DNA of 56,418 nucleotides from positions 1 through 56,418 of the IMG/VR virus record IMGVR_UViG_3300046529_001172; one strand, 5' to 3'. This DNA is from a virus. Made by a program: the position numbers and the translations under genes. Each line of letters begins with the position of its first letter. Position 1 is the first letter of the stretch. Below, in pieces: positions 33,050 to 43,052 of this stretch. Below the pieces are notes generated by a model. It worked only from the letters and a program-made list of their open reading frames with translations. It had not been told where the DNA came from and searched no databases.

Positions 33050-33946
33050 ATGGCGTGTCGAGAATGCATTCCACTGCCGTGCGCGAACCCGCCAGACCTG
33101 GCATCGGGCATAGATGGCGCGATCTACAGCGCATTGGATTACAGCTTCATTGTCGACTGTCCGGATGGGTGCTACTGCCCACCGGGAACTTTTCCCCAAA
33201 CGATTTCGATTCTGGCCAGCACTATCCCTCCGGTCATTCCTCCGATAGTCCAACCAGGCGACCAGATCGTTCTACAGCTGCAGGGATGTGACAGTTTGAT
33301 CACGCGCACGCTCGATTCTGGATCCACTCAGGCCCAAATAGCCGCGGCAGCACAATCGATGCAGGCTGAATGGGCCGGCCAACAAGCAATCTGCATTGCC
33401 AGAATGGTACCGGGGGTCAACTGCACGTCGCATCAGTTCATTACGATCTGCAACGACCCCAACAGTTTTTTCTGCGCCACGACAGGTGGAACTGTGGTAA
33501 TTCCCGCATGCGCCTTCACTCAACAGCTTAACGTGTTTGGATTGACCCAGACTCAAATTGACGCAGCTACAGCAATCATAAAAGCCAACCTTAACCAGCA
33601 GGCTACCGACAGCTTTTGCCCGTTCTTTGGAGTGGCATGTTCAATCAACGAAACGAACGGTGCTGCCGGAGGTGAGATAGATATTTTTGTCCAAAACGTG
33701 GCAACACTCACCTCATTCGACAGCTCAACGCTTCAGTGCTGCAAACTCGATGGAAGTAATTGCACCAATTCGGTCCAGCCTACCGTTGCGCCATTGACCA
33801 CTTTGAATTGTATCAGCTTTCAAGGCCCGAACAGCATTTTGCCGTTTATTATCAAGTATAAAGGCGTCACTATTTTCACCGATCCGAATAATAATTCAGG
33901 CTTCAACAGGAATGTCACCATCGGAGTGAACTGCGGAAAGCCTTGA
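33050..33946 (+). CDS. Cys-rich virion-type protein
   Basis: 298 residues from ATG 33050. MACRECIPLPC, then CPDGCYCPPG and many Cys throughout, with a repeated pattern about 70 residues apart (TQAQIAAAAQSMQAEWAGQQA and TQTQIDAATAIIKANLNQQA) that suggests an internal duplication. Located between the nozzle-like and adaptor-like proteins, so probably a tail or spike part. Disulfide-rich outside proteins fit the Cys-rich fibre motif theme of this phage. Confidence 0.6.
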   Translation: MACRECIPLPCANPPDLASGIDGAIYSALDYSFIVDCPDGCYCPPGTFPQTISILASTIPPVIPPIVQPGDQIVLQLQGCDSLITRTLDSGSTQAQIAAAAQSMQAEWAGQQAICIARMVPGVNCTSHQFITICNDPNSFFCATTGGTVVIPACAFTQQLNVFGLTQTQIDAATAIIKANLNQQATDSFCPFFGVACSINETNGAAGGEIDIFVQNVATLTSFDSSTLQCCKLDGSNCTNSVQPTVAPLTTLNCISFQGPNSILPFIIKYKGVTIFTDPNNNSGFNRNVTIGVNCGKP

Positions 33947-33979
33947 CCCCCAACCACAACAGATGTACGGAACAATACC

Positions 33980-34987
33980 ATGCTGACCTTTGGTGACGTC
34001 AAATCCAGTCGGGTAGTTCGCGTTGCCGGTGTGTGTCCGGAGTCGCCAGATTTCGCCCAGATCACCAATGACGTCATCCGCGAGCTCCTCGATCGCGGCA
34101 ACTGGTGGAACACTCTCAAGATCGCTCGAGGCTGCATCTACAACAACTGCATCACATGGAACCGTTATGTCGGCACAGTGGAAGGATTCAATCGATGTGG
34201 GAGCGCCCCAATCAAAAACGGATGGATGGAATTCAACGCGGTGCTGCCTGAGCACGTTAATCACTTCAACCGCACGGGCTCGTTTTTGTGTGCTAACGAT
34301 CTTGCTCTGGTTGACCAGGGCACCAGTCCGGTCTTCAACCAGATCCCGTGCAACCAGAATCGGTTTATACAGTTTTACATCACGCAAGCAGCCGACGTTG
34401 GAAAAACCATTACCCTCTTTGGAGTTGATGGGAATGGACTCGACATCATCACACAGCGAAGCGACGGCACCATCCAACCCGGGGTCGTACTATCACTGGC
34501 TCTCCCGTTCGTCCAGGCGCCGATGCTCTTCCGGCAGATAACGCGAGTGATCAAGGATGTCACGGTTGGACCAGTTTACGGTTACCAGTTTGATGGCACC
34601 AACACGTTTCCATTAGCCGTATACGCTCCGGACGAAACCAATCCGGATTATCGCACCCAGAGACTGACTCAGGGCGGATGCGTGGCCACTAACTGCCAGC
34701 AATTCCCGAGCAAGATTGAAGCCTACGTGAAGTTGGCATTCGTCCCGGTCGTGAACGACAACGACTTGGTTTTGATTGACTCGCTGGATGCACTCGCACT
34801 GGGCTACCAGGCCATGAAGCTGGGTGATGCATACGATTTCGACGGTCAGGAAAAAGGACTTCGGGCCGCAGTGCTTCGACTGAACATGCAGCTCCGAAAT
34901 AAACTGCCGGTGGATGCTACTCCGGTACGATTCAAACCGTACGGCACTGCCACGCTTGAACGACGGTCGATTGGGAGGTTGATGTAA
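33980..34987 (+). CDS. Probable head-tail adaptor or neck protein
   Basis: 335 residues. Starts MLTFGDVKSSRVVRVAG, then ITNDVIRELLDRGNWWNTLKIARGCIYNNCITW, GTVEGFNRCGSAPIKNGWMEF and GVDGNGLDIITQ. This type of protein recurs in podovirus-like tail modules next to nozzle proteins; a structural junction part is likely. No catalytic motif. Good gene, moderate function. Confidence 0.55.
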   Translation: MLTFGDVKSSRVVRVAGVCPESPDFAQITNDVIRELLDRGNWWNTLKIARGCIYNNCITWNRYVGTVEGFNRCGSAPIKNGWMEFNAVLPEHVNHFNRTGSFLCANDLALVDQGTSPVFNQIPCNQNRFIQFYITQAADVGKTITLFGVDGNGLDIITQRSDGTIQPGVVLSLALPFVQAPMLFRQITRVIKDVTVGPVYGYQFDGTNTFPLAVYAPDETNPDYRTQRLTQGGCVATNCQQFPSKIEAYVKLAFVPVVNDNDLVLIDSLDALALGYQAMKLGDAYDFDGQEKGLRAAVLRLNMQLRNKLPVDATPVRFKPYGTATLERRSIGRLM

Positions 34988-34988
34988 T

Positions 34989-35858
34989 ATGCCAACGAAC
35001 ATGCTCAGCACCACCGGAACGGGTGGTCGCACAGGATTCGGCAGCGTGCCTGGGCCAATCCCCATCCCGCCAAATGTGTTCACTCAGCTGTCGGGAGCCG
35101 TGCCAGGCTTCACCGGCAACACTGCCACCACGAGCAGTCTCATTGGAAGTCAGGAAAGTGGACAAGTAAGCCCGCAGACAATGAACGCTCTGAAGACGGG
35201 AGCGGCGGAATTTGGCACTGCGAACGGCATGCCTGGAAGTGGGCTCGAGCAAAACCAATTGTTCGGCAACATTGCTGGCTTCAGTGAAGGGCTGCAGCAA
35301 AAGGGGATTCAGAATTATCTCGCGATGGTTTCCGGCCTCGGACCCACGATGACGCATCCGGAATTGGCCGCACAGATCTCTGCGCGCAACACCGACCTTG
35401 CGGCAGCGCCAGATCCCAAGCTCGCCGCACAAGAGCAGTTCAATCTTTGGCTCAAGGGCATGCAGTACGCTCAGGGGGCCGGCGGATACGGCAATGGTCC
35501 CGGTCGATGGGGTGGTGGCGGAACACTTGGCCCAACGCACAGTAACTGGGGTGGGATGGGGATTAACCCTCCCACCGATTCGCTGGGATTTCCGTCTTAC
35601 AACATGAGTTCGCCTGATACCGGTGGCGTGATGACTGCGACAGCTTCACCTCCTCCCGGTGGTTGGCCTGGTGCACAACCGTGGAACGCTGGCTTTGCCG
35701 TCGGGGCACCTGGCAATCGTGGTTACAACTACGGACCAACCAGTGGTGCGTTTTATCCGGGCCTAACTTACGATGAAGAGCAGGGAGCACTGGCCGGTGG
35801 TGGCGCTGGGGCCAATCAAGGGTTTGAATCTTCAGAATACGCTGGTGGTGGAGGATAA
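34989..35858 (+). CDS. Internal virion-type Gly/Asn-rich protein
   Basis: 289 residues, low-complexity Gly, Pro, Thr and Asn. A helical block from about 55 to 165 reads TAAEFGTANGMPGSGLEQN, LQQKGIQNYLAMVSGLGPTMTHPELAAQISARNTDLAAAPDP, which I recognise from phage tail modules upstream of coiled-coil and ejection proteins. It probably travels in the capsid or tail. The C-terminal third is Gly/Tyr/Pro-rich. No enzymatic motif. Confidence 0.55.
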   Translation: MPTNMLSTTGTGGRTGFGSVPGPIPIPPNVFTQLSGAVPGFTGNTATTSSLIGSQESGQVSPQTMNALKTGAAEFGTANGMPGSGLEQNQLFGNIAGFSEGLQQKGIQNYLAMVSGLGPTMTHPELAAQISARNTDLAAAPDPKLAAQEQFNLWLKGMQYAQGAGGYGNGPGRWGGGGTLGPTHSNWGGMGINPPTDSLGFPSYNMSSPDTGGVMTATASPPPGGWPGAQPWNAGFAVGAPGNRGYNYGPTSGAFYPGLTYDEEQGALAGGGAGANQGFESSEYAGGGG

Positions 35859-36880
35859 TGGCACTCGATATCCCAATGCCGTGGCTGCACGGGCCGAATG
35901 TCGCAGGCGCAATTGCGTCAGGCGCTCAGGCCGGTGAAGCGGGCGCACGCCTGCAGGAAGCCAGGGAGAGCGATAGTGCGCATCTCGCTCAACAGGCGAT
36001 GCAGCACAGTCAGCAGCTCCAAATGGAAGGGGCTCGCCTGTCGCAACAAGAGCACATTGCAAAAATGGAGATGCAATCGCGCAAGGAAATTGCCGAGCAA
36101 AATCGCCTGCGCCAGGACCAACAGTTGGCAATGCAAGGTGCGTATCACGACGCTCAAATCGGAATGGCCAAGAGTCGTCTCGAGGAATCGAAAGCAATCG
36201 CTGATCAAAAGTCGAAAGACGCGGCAATGGCATTTCAACGCGAGCAAGCGTTTGCAGCTGACGTCTCTAGCGGCACGAACATCATGGATGCCTACCGTAA
36301 AAATCCCGTGAGCGCATCCGTACTAAGCGCGATCACCCGAACGCAGCTGAAAGAGGGTCAGGGCGGAAAGCCCGTAATTCGTGAAGGCAAGTTCCCGCTG
36401 ATTGAATACGATCCAGTCACTCGAAAAGCCACGACGGTCTACACGCCACCGGAATCCACGACCATCAGCAAAGCGGACACTGAAGATTTGCGCGACCTGC
36501 GTCATGAGCGCGATGCTCTCGAGAAGAAACTTTCTGGAAAAGCGTTCGCGCAACGAGTTGGAATGGCGAACCCGGAAGAGAATCAGAAGGACGAGCACCG
36601 ACTACTGGAGATCACTAATCGCATCAACGAAATCAAGCGTGGCCCCACCAAAACTCCCCCACCCTTACAAGATCGGCCAGCGCCACCGGCAGCAATTGCA
36701 CCCCCTGCAGCTCCAGCAGCGGCACCTGCAGTTCCAGTGGCAGCACCAGCGCCACCTGCAGCAGCGGTAGCGCCACCTAAACCGAAGAGCAAAATTCAGC
36801 GCGCTCACGAGCTGGGCATCGCACATCCTGACTGGACAAAAGAGCAGATTATTAAGGCGGTGAACGAGGAAATGCAGTAA
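35858..36880 (+). CDS. Coiled-coil internal virion protein (putative)
   Basis: 340 residues. Starts MALDIPMPWLHGPNVAGAIASGAQAG, then a long coiled coil (about 30-130; Gln/Ala/Met-rich), a beta segment (about 170-200), a second helix (about 210-260) and a Pro/Ala-rich linker (about 265-310) ending in a small conserved helical tail (KIQRAHELGIAHPDWTKEQI). Overlaps its neighbour as TAATG. A DNA-ejection partner of the giant protein that follows is likely. Confidence 0.55.
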   Translation: MALDIPMPWLHGPNVAGAIASGAQAGEAGARLQEARESDSAHLAQQAMQHSQQLQMEGARLSQQEHIAKMEMQSRKEIAEQNRLRQDQQLAMQGAYHDAQIGMAKSRLEESKAIADQKSKDAAMAFQREQAFAADVSSGTNIMDAYRKNPVSASVLSAITRTQLKEGQGGKPVIREGKFPLIEYDPVTRKATTVYTPPESTTISKADTEDLRDLRHERDALEKKLSGKAFAQRVGMANPEENQKDEHRLLEITNRINEIKRGPTKTPPPLQDRPAPPAAIAPPAAPAAAPAVPVAAPAPPAAAVAPPKPKSKIQRAHELGIAHPDWTKEQIIKAVNEEMQ

Positions 36881-36889
36881 TGGTGCACC

Positions 36890-39800
36890 GTGGCATACGA
36901 CTTCACAGAGGACGACTTCTCACCGAAGAGCCAGCACACGTTCACTGACGAAGATTTCCTTCCCAAGACTCAGCGCAACACCGACATCGATGCGGGTTTG
37001 GATTTCTTTCAGCGCACGCACCCCGAGTTGTATCCGCAACAGGGCCCAGGCATTCAACCTGTAGATTCCACGAGTGCCGCCACGCCGGTTGCTCCAGCTC
37101 CTGCCCCTGCCCCGGGAACAATTGGACCAACTCCATTTCGGCCACCCCCAATTTCGGCTATGGCGCAACAAATGGCGCGCGGCGAACCGGTCACTCAACA
37201 ACCCGGAGAGGTGCTCGAGGAACCTGTGAGCCCATATCGGTTGCAGCATCCCCAAACGCCGTTTGAAGTGATGCAAATGCCGACCTCGATGCCGGTACCG
37301 AAGATGAGCGAGGAGACGGGCACAAAAATTGCGGGCTACATCGACAAGTTGCGGGCCGGCCAATCAACACCGGAACAGTTGAAGGCAGGCGGTCAGATCA
37401 TCGCTGGTGGTGAACAGGCAATCGCTGGAATAGTGGACTTCATGACCTCTCCTGCGGGCATGGCTACGGTGATGACTGCAGGTGTCATGGGTCCGGAAGT
37501 CGCAGGCGCCAGACTCGCATCACTGACGCAACGTGGAATCTCCAGCGCCTATGCATTGGACATGCTCAGGAATGCACCAGACCAGGCTGCGCGCATTATG
37601 GAAGCCATCAACAGCGGCGACAAGCTGACTGCGACCCGTGAAATTGTTAATTCGTTGGTTTCCGCTGCAGTGATGGGGCATGCGGCAAAAGGTGCGGTCA
37701 CCCCGCTCCCAGAGGCAATGCCCACACCAGAAATCTTGCGCCGACCCGGGGAAGGTCCAGCAGTCCCCGACGTTCAGGACGTCGTCAAGAACTGGTACCA
37801 GAACAAGCGGATGGCGAATGAGAAGATTGTCGACATCGGCGGCACGGCTGTGCCGGTGGAACGGCCGATGCTGACCCCTGGCGAAGTCATTTCGGAAGCT
37901 CTTAAAAAAGAGCCACTACAACCCGCAGCTCCAGAGGCTGCACAACCAAAGGAAACAAGTGCCAGCAGTGACCAGAAAGCAGCAGAAGTTCATGGCGGGG
38001 TGCAAGAACAACCCAAGCTCAATGAAGGGCAAGTGCCCGCCAAAGAAGGTGGCGCAGGAGTTCAGCCGAATGTCGAAGGACAAGCGCCACGTGAAGTATC
38101 ACTAGCCCCACACGAGCAGATTGCCAAAGACCTGGGCATTGCCGCGCGCAAGCCAATCAGGAACCTTTGGCAGTTTGACATCACCGATCCAATTACGGGA
38201 CAACCAGCGGGCTTCAGCATCAAGGAAGGGTCAACACCAGAGCAGGTGAAGGCAAAAGCCGACGACTTGCGTAAAAAGTTTGTCGAGGACATCGGACAGA
38301 ACCTCACACCCGACATCGTTGACCGGTTGACCACGGCAGAACTCCAACAGGTGATGGGCAAGCGCGGCCACCGAGTTGGAATCGAATACGGAGAGACGCT
38401 TACCGAGAAAGATGTGCCTGCACTGCAGGCGAAATACGATGCGACCCTTAAGGCGATGAAGGAAGCGTTCGGGAAAGGGGACATCGGGGCAGCGCAGAAG
38501 GAAGGTGCAAAACAGATTTTCCTTGGTGGCGCATTGATGGGTGCGACCAAGGGCAAGCATCCAATTTCTGGTGCCAACTACGAAATGTATCTGAAGCAAA
38601 AGGCAGCAGAGAAAGCTGCCGCTACTCCAGCATCTCCTGCAGCGCCTACCGCTCAAGCACCGGCGGCACCTGTAACCACTTCCGCTGCCGTTCCATCGCA
38701 CGTCAAAGCGCGCATGGAAGGCGAACGACAGGCCAAGCTGCAGGGCAAGTGGCAGAAGTTAGTAACTGCTCCGAAGGAAGGTCGTCAGGAAATCATCGAT
38801 TCACTCACAGGTGAAGAGGCTGGGGAGTTTGTAAAACGCGGAGAAGCTGGACCTCCCGGGACATTCGATCCGGAGCTTAAACAGGCGCTGGTAAAAAAAT
38901 GGCACGGTCCCGGGTGGATTGAGAAAGCTGAAGAGACTGCTGAGACAGGTCAAGGAGAAGCAGGCGAGCTCAAACCCGAACCCAAACCTGCAGCGCCGGC
39001 CCCGGTAAAACCCAAAACCGTCACACCACAACTCAGTGATGCGGAACTTAAGACAATCATCGACGCACTCACTGGGGGCACACCAGATCCCGATCTGAAA
39101 CAGTCGTTAACGAAGAAATTGTCTCCTCCCATTCAGGTCCAGCCAAAACCAGAAGCACCAAAACGCTCGCCTGTTGTTCCTATCGATGAGCCCGCGTTAC
39201 GCAAACAAGGTGCCGAAGAGATTGGCGACTACGAAGAGGAGTTTCGTCGGGCGTGGCATCCCAACTCGGATTACCTGGCCGAGTCGGTGCGCGATGCAGT
39301 AGGAGATCCAGAGTTCCAGAAGCTGTACAAAGCTGTCACTGGCATCCAGTTGAAGGGACACTCGGCCAATTGGCCCAATGCGCAGAAGGGCATTTTGAAT
39401 TTTATTAGGGACGTTACTTCCGGAGCAAAACGACCGACACCCCTCACGCTGGATCAGCGAAAACTCGCGGCATACGTCCGCTACGCTCATCCGGAAATAT
39501 TCCACCAGTTGCAGCTTCAAAAGATAGCTGAAGCTGCAATGAACAAACAAACAGGGCGTGGACTCAGCAGTACGGATTACATGGATGCTGATTTCAAAGA
39601 AGCGTTCGCCCTGGACAAGCTTAAGGGTTTGGGCCTTACCGATTTCGGTGGGTTCAATCTGGACGACTGGTCGGACGCCCGAGAGCACGTTTGGACCCAG
39701 AAGCCAGGCCTCGCCGCGTGGATTGAGAAGAACATTAAAGGCAAAGACCTCGGTCCAATTGCGGAGGAACCGGAAGAGCAGGTGATGGCCAATCAGGAGG

Positions 39801-42800
39801 AGGGGCAACAAGCTCGCGGTGGCCCCACTCACGGTCTGCCTGCAGGTGTGCCTGACCGTGGACCGAATTTTCCGGCCGAGCTGATGGAAGCCAGTCGCCA
39901 GTTGGGCTCGCTCGTGCGTTCTCGAGCCACGCTACGCCCAGGCGTCCTGGGCCAGTTTGTTCGCACGCTCCAGAAAGACCTCATCGAAGTCGGCGATGTC
40001 CGTAATCAAATGACGGTGTCGCACGAAATCGGTCACGCTCTGGATGGCAGGCTCTGGCCGGTTCAAAACTATGGTGAAAGCCAGCGCAGTCTCGCGGAAC
40101 GGTTAGCGCAAACCTATCCTACGACCAGTCCACAGGACCTGGCACGATTGGGCAAGGAACTGCACACCGAACTGACCCCAATCAGCGTTTTGATGCGTGG
40201 TCCTATGGTCGGCAGTCCTGGCCACATCCAGTATCGCAAGCGCGCCACCGAACTCATTGCGGATTACTTCGCGCTGTATGCGCACGACCGGAATCGTGCG
40301 GCCACCATGGCACCGAAATTTACGAAGGGGTTTGAAGATTCACTGACTCGCGATCGTAACACTGAGGAGATAGTTCAGGGCATCGTCGCGGGGAACGTGG
40401 TTCCCAAACCTCCTTCGCCAACTTTGCCTGCGGCGTTAGCAGGCATCACCGGTACCGCGCCACAGCCAGGCACCGCAATGCCTGGAGCGGTACCGGTACC
40501 GCCGAAGTTTCCACCGCCGGTTCGTGAACGTGACGCAGCCGTCGCGGCAGAAGATCGGGTGAAAGGATCAGTCAGAACCGAAGTGGCGGAAGTGGAAGGG
40601 GCACGCATCGATGCCGAGGAATGGCGCAAGCGCGTTCCGGATAAGAATCAACGCAATGACGTCGGCGCATTTGTTGAGGGTATCGGCAACCTCGAGAAAC
40701 CAGGCGACACCATCGACCGTGTCCGCAACCGGATGACTCCGAAGATGGAGCGGTTGGCCAAGGACTATCGGCTCGGCCAGGAACTGCAGCGGCAGGAACA
40801 GAACAAATATCTCAAGGACACCGAAGAGGGTGAATACCTGAGTTACATCGAGGATTACCTCGGCCATTTCTACGTCGACAGCTCGGCCAAAAGAAGCGCG
40901 GTGGCCAGCAGGTTTTTGAAGGACTCGCCGCACGCCAAGCAGCGTAAGTTGCCGACCTTGAAAGAGGCGGTGGAAATGGGGCTCACTCCGATCACCCAGG
41001 ATCCCACGGTCACCTACGAGTTGAATGCTCGAGTCAATTGGCGAGTAGCCACCAACCGAAAGTTCGTTGCCGATCTGAAGAACATAACGACTGCATCCGG
41101 GGAACCGGTGGTCGTGCCCGCCAGTCAGGCTCCTGCAGGTTGGGTGATCACCAACAATCCTCTCATTCAGCGCGTGTATGCACGGCAGACACCTGGTGGA
41201 CTCATGCTGTGGAAAGGTGGCGCGGCCATCCATCCCGACGTCTGGCATGCAGCGCGTCAAATTCTGGAAACGCCAATCTCAGGCGACATCGGCAAAGCGT
41301 ATGATGCCATCAACGCGTTCACTCGAGCCAATGCATTTGCGTTTTCTCTATTCCACGATCTCACTCTGCGCAGTGCCGCGGTCGGTTCGATGGCCACGCC
41401 ACTCAATCCATTGCGTGGGCTGATTCGAATCATGGAACGCAATCCGATCACCGGCCAACTGGAGCTGTTCCAATCCACTCGAGGCCTCGGCAAGGAAATG
41501 CTGCAGATGCGGGAGATTGTTTATGACGCGGCTCTGCACGGGCTCAAGTTCGGATTCAACGACAGTGAAGCGTACCAGCACGCAGCCCGCACATTCCTCG
41601 ATCGGTTGGCGGCAAAGTTGCGCGACACACCAGTACTGGGAAAGACATCACGACTCGCGCGCGACATCCAGCAATGGCGGCAGGAAGGACTCTGGAAAAA
41701 CACCCACGACGCTTTCAAGATTGTCACCTACCACGACCTCGTGTCGAAGGCGCTGCAGAGCGCGCCACCAGGCACCGATGTCAAGCAAGTGAAGGAACGC
41801 ATTGCCTCACTTCTCAACGATGCGTATGGCGGTCAGGAATGGCAGACCAAATTCTGGATGAGCCCAGGCACGCGAAAAATATTCAGCCGATTTTTCCTGG
41901 CACCGGACTGGACGATTTCCACGCTCCGCAGTGTGCCGGGATTGTCTGATGTGGCCTCGACCGTTCGCGAGCAGGCACCTCGGATTGCAGGTCGGGAAAC
42001 TTTCCCCACACAGAAAGAGGGACTCGGTGGCAATGCCCGACGCTTGCGATTTTGGGGTGCGGAGTTGGCAGCGCTCGCCATGGCAACTGTCGCCGCGCAA
42101 TACGCCATCTACAAATTACTGGGTGACGATAAGAAGGGCGACAAACCATTCATCTGGGACAACGAGCTGAACCAGAAGGGTCGTGTCGATGTGACACCCG
42201 TCATACGTCATTTGCCGTGGACTGATAAGAAGGATCCGACTCGGCACTACGTCAACCTGGGCAAGCGACCGGCGGAAATCATTAATTGGTTTACCGACTT
42301 CGACAAACAAATCCTGTCCAAGGCCAGCCGACCAGCGGCAATGGTGTTCGAGCAGATCGCCGGTACCGAAGGCGACTTCAAAGCGCCGTGGAAACAGGAC
42401 CATGAGTCGTTCATCGAGAGTTTGCCGAAGCGCGCTCAGGCGATCGGGAAGCAGGCGCTGCCGTTTTCGTTCATGGGAAATCAATTGGCGCTCTCCGTGC
42501 CGGCCCGCAAGGGCATGACCAAGTATAAGGCGCAGCAGGCATACGAAAGCGTGTTCGAACTGGCGACAGAGCCCAATCGTCTTCGCTCGTTCCTGCGCGG
42601 CCAGACACCGTCAGAGGGCAGCATCGCCGAGATGAGCAAGCAAATCACCGATGCCGCACAGCGCAATGGTGTCCCCGCCCTCGACGTCATGCGCCACGCA
42701 CTCTCAGTCGTGCGTGGGCATCACTACAACGAATTCTTCAAGGCATTTCAGTCGGGCGACCAAAAGAAAATGGACGAGGAAGGTCGGGCGCTCCTCGTCC

Positions 42801-42874
42801 TGGGATCCACCACTGATGAGATTGAACAATCGGTGAAAAAACGCGTGGAGCTTATGCCGACCCCGGTGGAGTAG
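36890..42874 (+). CDS. Giant internal/ejection polyvalent protein with metallopeptidase motif
   Basis: 1994 residues from GTG 36890 (ATG 36880 is out of frame). N-terminus with repeated DFSPKSQHTFTDEDFLPK, then Pro/Ala-rich linkers (to about 800). Around residue 1040 lies SHEIGHALDG (His1045, Glu1046, His1049) and at about 1121 ATELIADYFALYAHD (Glu1121), a zincin triad spaced as in gluzincin-type peptidases. From about 1150 the chain is helical with one hydrophobic helix (ELAALAMATVAAQYAIYKLL, about 1722-1741). Such giants enter the host with the DNA. The peptidase may cut envelope proteins or peptidoglycan cross-bridges; that is inference. No lysozyme motif seen. Confidence 0.75.
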   Translation: MAYDFTEDDFSPKSQHTFTDEDFLPKTQRNTDIDAGLDFFQRTHPELYPQQGPGIQPVDSTSAATPVAPAPAPAPGTIGPTPFRPPPISAMAQQMARGEPVTQQPGEVLEEPVSPYRLQHPQTPFEVMQMPTSMPVPKMSEETGTKIAGYIDKLRAGQSTPEQLKAGGQIIAGGEQAIAGIVDFMTSPAGMATVMTAGVMGPEVAGARLASLTQRGISSAYALDMLRNAPDQAARIMEAINSGDKLTATREIVNSLVSAAVMGHAAKGAVTPLPEAMPTPEILRRPGEGPAVPDVQDVVKNWYQNKRMANEKIVDIGGTAVPVERPMLTPGEVISEALKKEPLQPAAPEAAQPKETSASSDQKAAEVHGGVQEQPKLNEGQVPAKEGGAGVQPNVEGQAPREVSLAPHEQIAKDLGIAARKPIRNLWQFDITDPITGQPAGFSIKEGSTPEQVKAKADDLRKKFVEDIGQNLTPDIVDRLTTAELQQVMGKRGHRVGIEYGETLTEKDVPALQAKYDATLKAMKEAFGKGDIGAAQKEGAKQIFLGGALMGATKGKHPISGANYEMYLKQKAAEKAAATPASPAAPTAQAPAAPVTTSAAVPSHVKARMEGERQAKLQGKWQKLVTAPKEGRQEIIDSLTGEEAGEFVKRGEAGPPGTFDPELKQALVKKWHGPGWIEKAEETAETGQGEAGELKPEPKPAAPAPVKPKTVTPQLSDAELKTIIDALTGGTPDPDLKQSLTKKLSPPIQVQPKPEAPKRSPVVPIDEPALRKQGAEEIGDYEEEFRRAWHPNSDYLAESVRDAVGDPEFQKLYKAVTGIQLKGHSANWPNAQKGILNFIRDVTSGAKRPTPLTLDQRKLAAYVRYAHPEIFHQLQLQKIAEAAMNKQTGRGLSSTDYMDADFKEAFALDKLKGLGLTDFGGFNLDDWSDAREHVWTQKPGLAAWIEKNIKGKDLGPIAEEPEEQVMANQEEGQQARGGPTHGLPAGVPDRGPNFPAELMEASRQLGSLVRSRATLRPGVLGQFVRTLQKDLIEVGDVRNQMTVSHEIGHALDGRLWPVQNYGESQRSLAERLAQTYPTTSPQDLARLGKELHTELTPISVLMRGPMVGSPGHIQYRKRATELIADYFALYAHDRNRAATMAPKFTKGFEDSLTRDRNTEEIVQGIVAGNVVPKPPSPTLPAALAGITGTAPQPGTAMPGAVPVPPKFPPPVRERDAAVAAEDRVKGSVRTEVAEVEGARIDAEEWRKRVPDKNQRNDVGAFVEGIGNLEKPGDTIDRVRNRMTPKMERLAKDYRLGQELQRQEQNKYLKDTEEGEYLSYIEDYLGHFYVDSSAKRSAVASRFLKDSPHAKQRKLPTLKEAVEMGLTPITQDPTVTYELNARVNWRVATNRKFVADLKNITTASGEPVVVPASQAPAGWVITNNPLIQRVYARQTPGGLMLWKGGAAIHPDVWHAARQILETPISGDIGKAYDAINAFTRANAFAFSLFHDLTLRSAAVGSMATPLNPLRGLIRIMERNPITGQLELFQSTRGLGKEMLQMREIVYDAALHGLKFGFNDSEAYQHAARTFLDRLAAKLRDTPVLGKTSRLARDIQQWRQEGLWKNTHDAFKIVTYHDLVSKALQSAPPGTDVKQVKERIASLLNDAYGGQEWQTKFWMSPGTRKIFSRFFLAPDWTISTLRSVPGLSDVASTVREQAPRIAGRETFPTQKEGLGGNARRLRFWGAELAALAMATVAAQYAIYKLLGDDKKGDKPFIWDNELNQKGRVDVTPVIRHLPWTDKKDPTRHYVNLGKRPAEIINWFTDFDKQILSKASRPAAMVFEQIAGTEGDFKAPWKQDHESFIESLPKRAQAIGKQALPFSFMGNQLALSVPARKGMTKYKAQQAYESVFELATEPNRLRSFLRGQTPSEGSIAEMSKQITDAAQRNGVPALDVMRHALSVVRGHHYNEFFKAFQSGDQKKMDEEGRALLVLGSTTDEIEQSVKKRVELMPTPVE

Positions 42875-42933
42875 TCACGCAGCCATGGCCTGGTTGTAAG
42901 CGTCCTGCAACATGAGCCATGGATATCCGTTAG

Positions 42934-42951
42934 CAGGATTTGCAAATCCTG
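42934..42951. promoter_or_regulatory. Operator-like palindrome O2
   Basis: Perfect 18-base palindrome CAGGATTTGCAAATCCTG, matching O1 (27575-27592) at 15 of 18 positions with each change mirrored on the other arm. It lies 446 bases before the DNA-metabolism operon. Both flanks also agree (TTA before, AAAG or GAAG after). Likely bound by the same XRE protein. Confidence 0.7.
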
Positions 42952-42963
42952 TAAAGAAAAAAT

Positions 42964-43024
42964 CCTCGGGCAAGGTTTAGCGGACGGGGTCAAAGAAAGA
43001 TAACCGTCCACATTCGGCCCGAGG
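42964..43024 (+). ncRNA. Nested stem-loop, possible structured RNA
   Basis: Outer arms CCTCGGGC (42964-42971) and GCCCGAGG (43017-43024) pair perfectly over eight bases and inner arms GGACGG (42982-42987) and CCGTCC (43004-43009) over six, with a purine-rich loop. It stands just before a GC-rich hairpin at 43032-43052. A structured leader, such as an attenuator or riboswitch-like element, is possible; no class recognised. Confidence 0.45.
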
Positions 43025-43031
43025 AAAGAAA

Positions 43032-43052
43032 CCCCGGGCTCAGAACCCGGGG
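43032..43052. terminator. GC-rich hairpin
   Basis: CCCCGGG / CCCGGGG around a seven-base loop. Without a T-run on the plus strand, so either a weak terminator for the giant gene transcript or part of the leader structure of the next operon. Confidence 0.5.
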
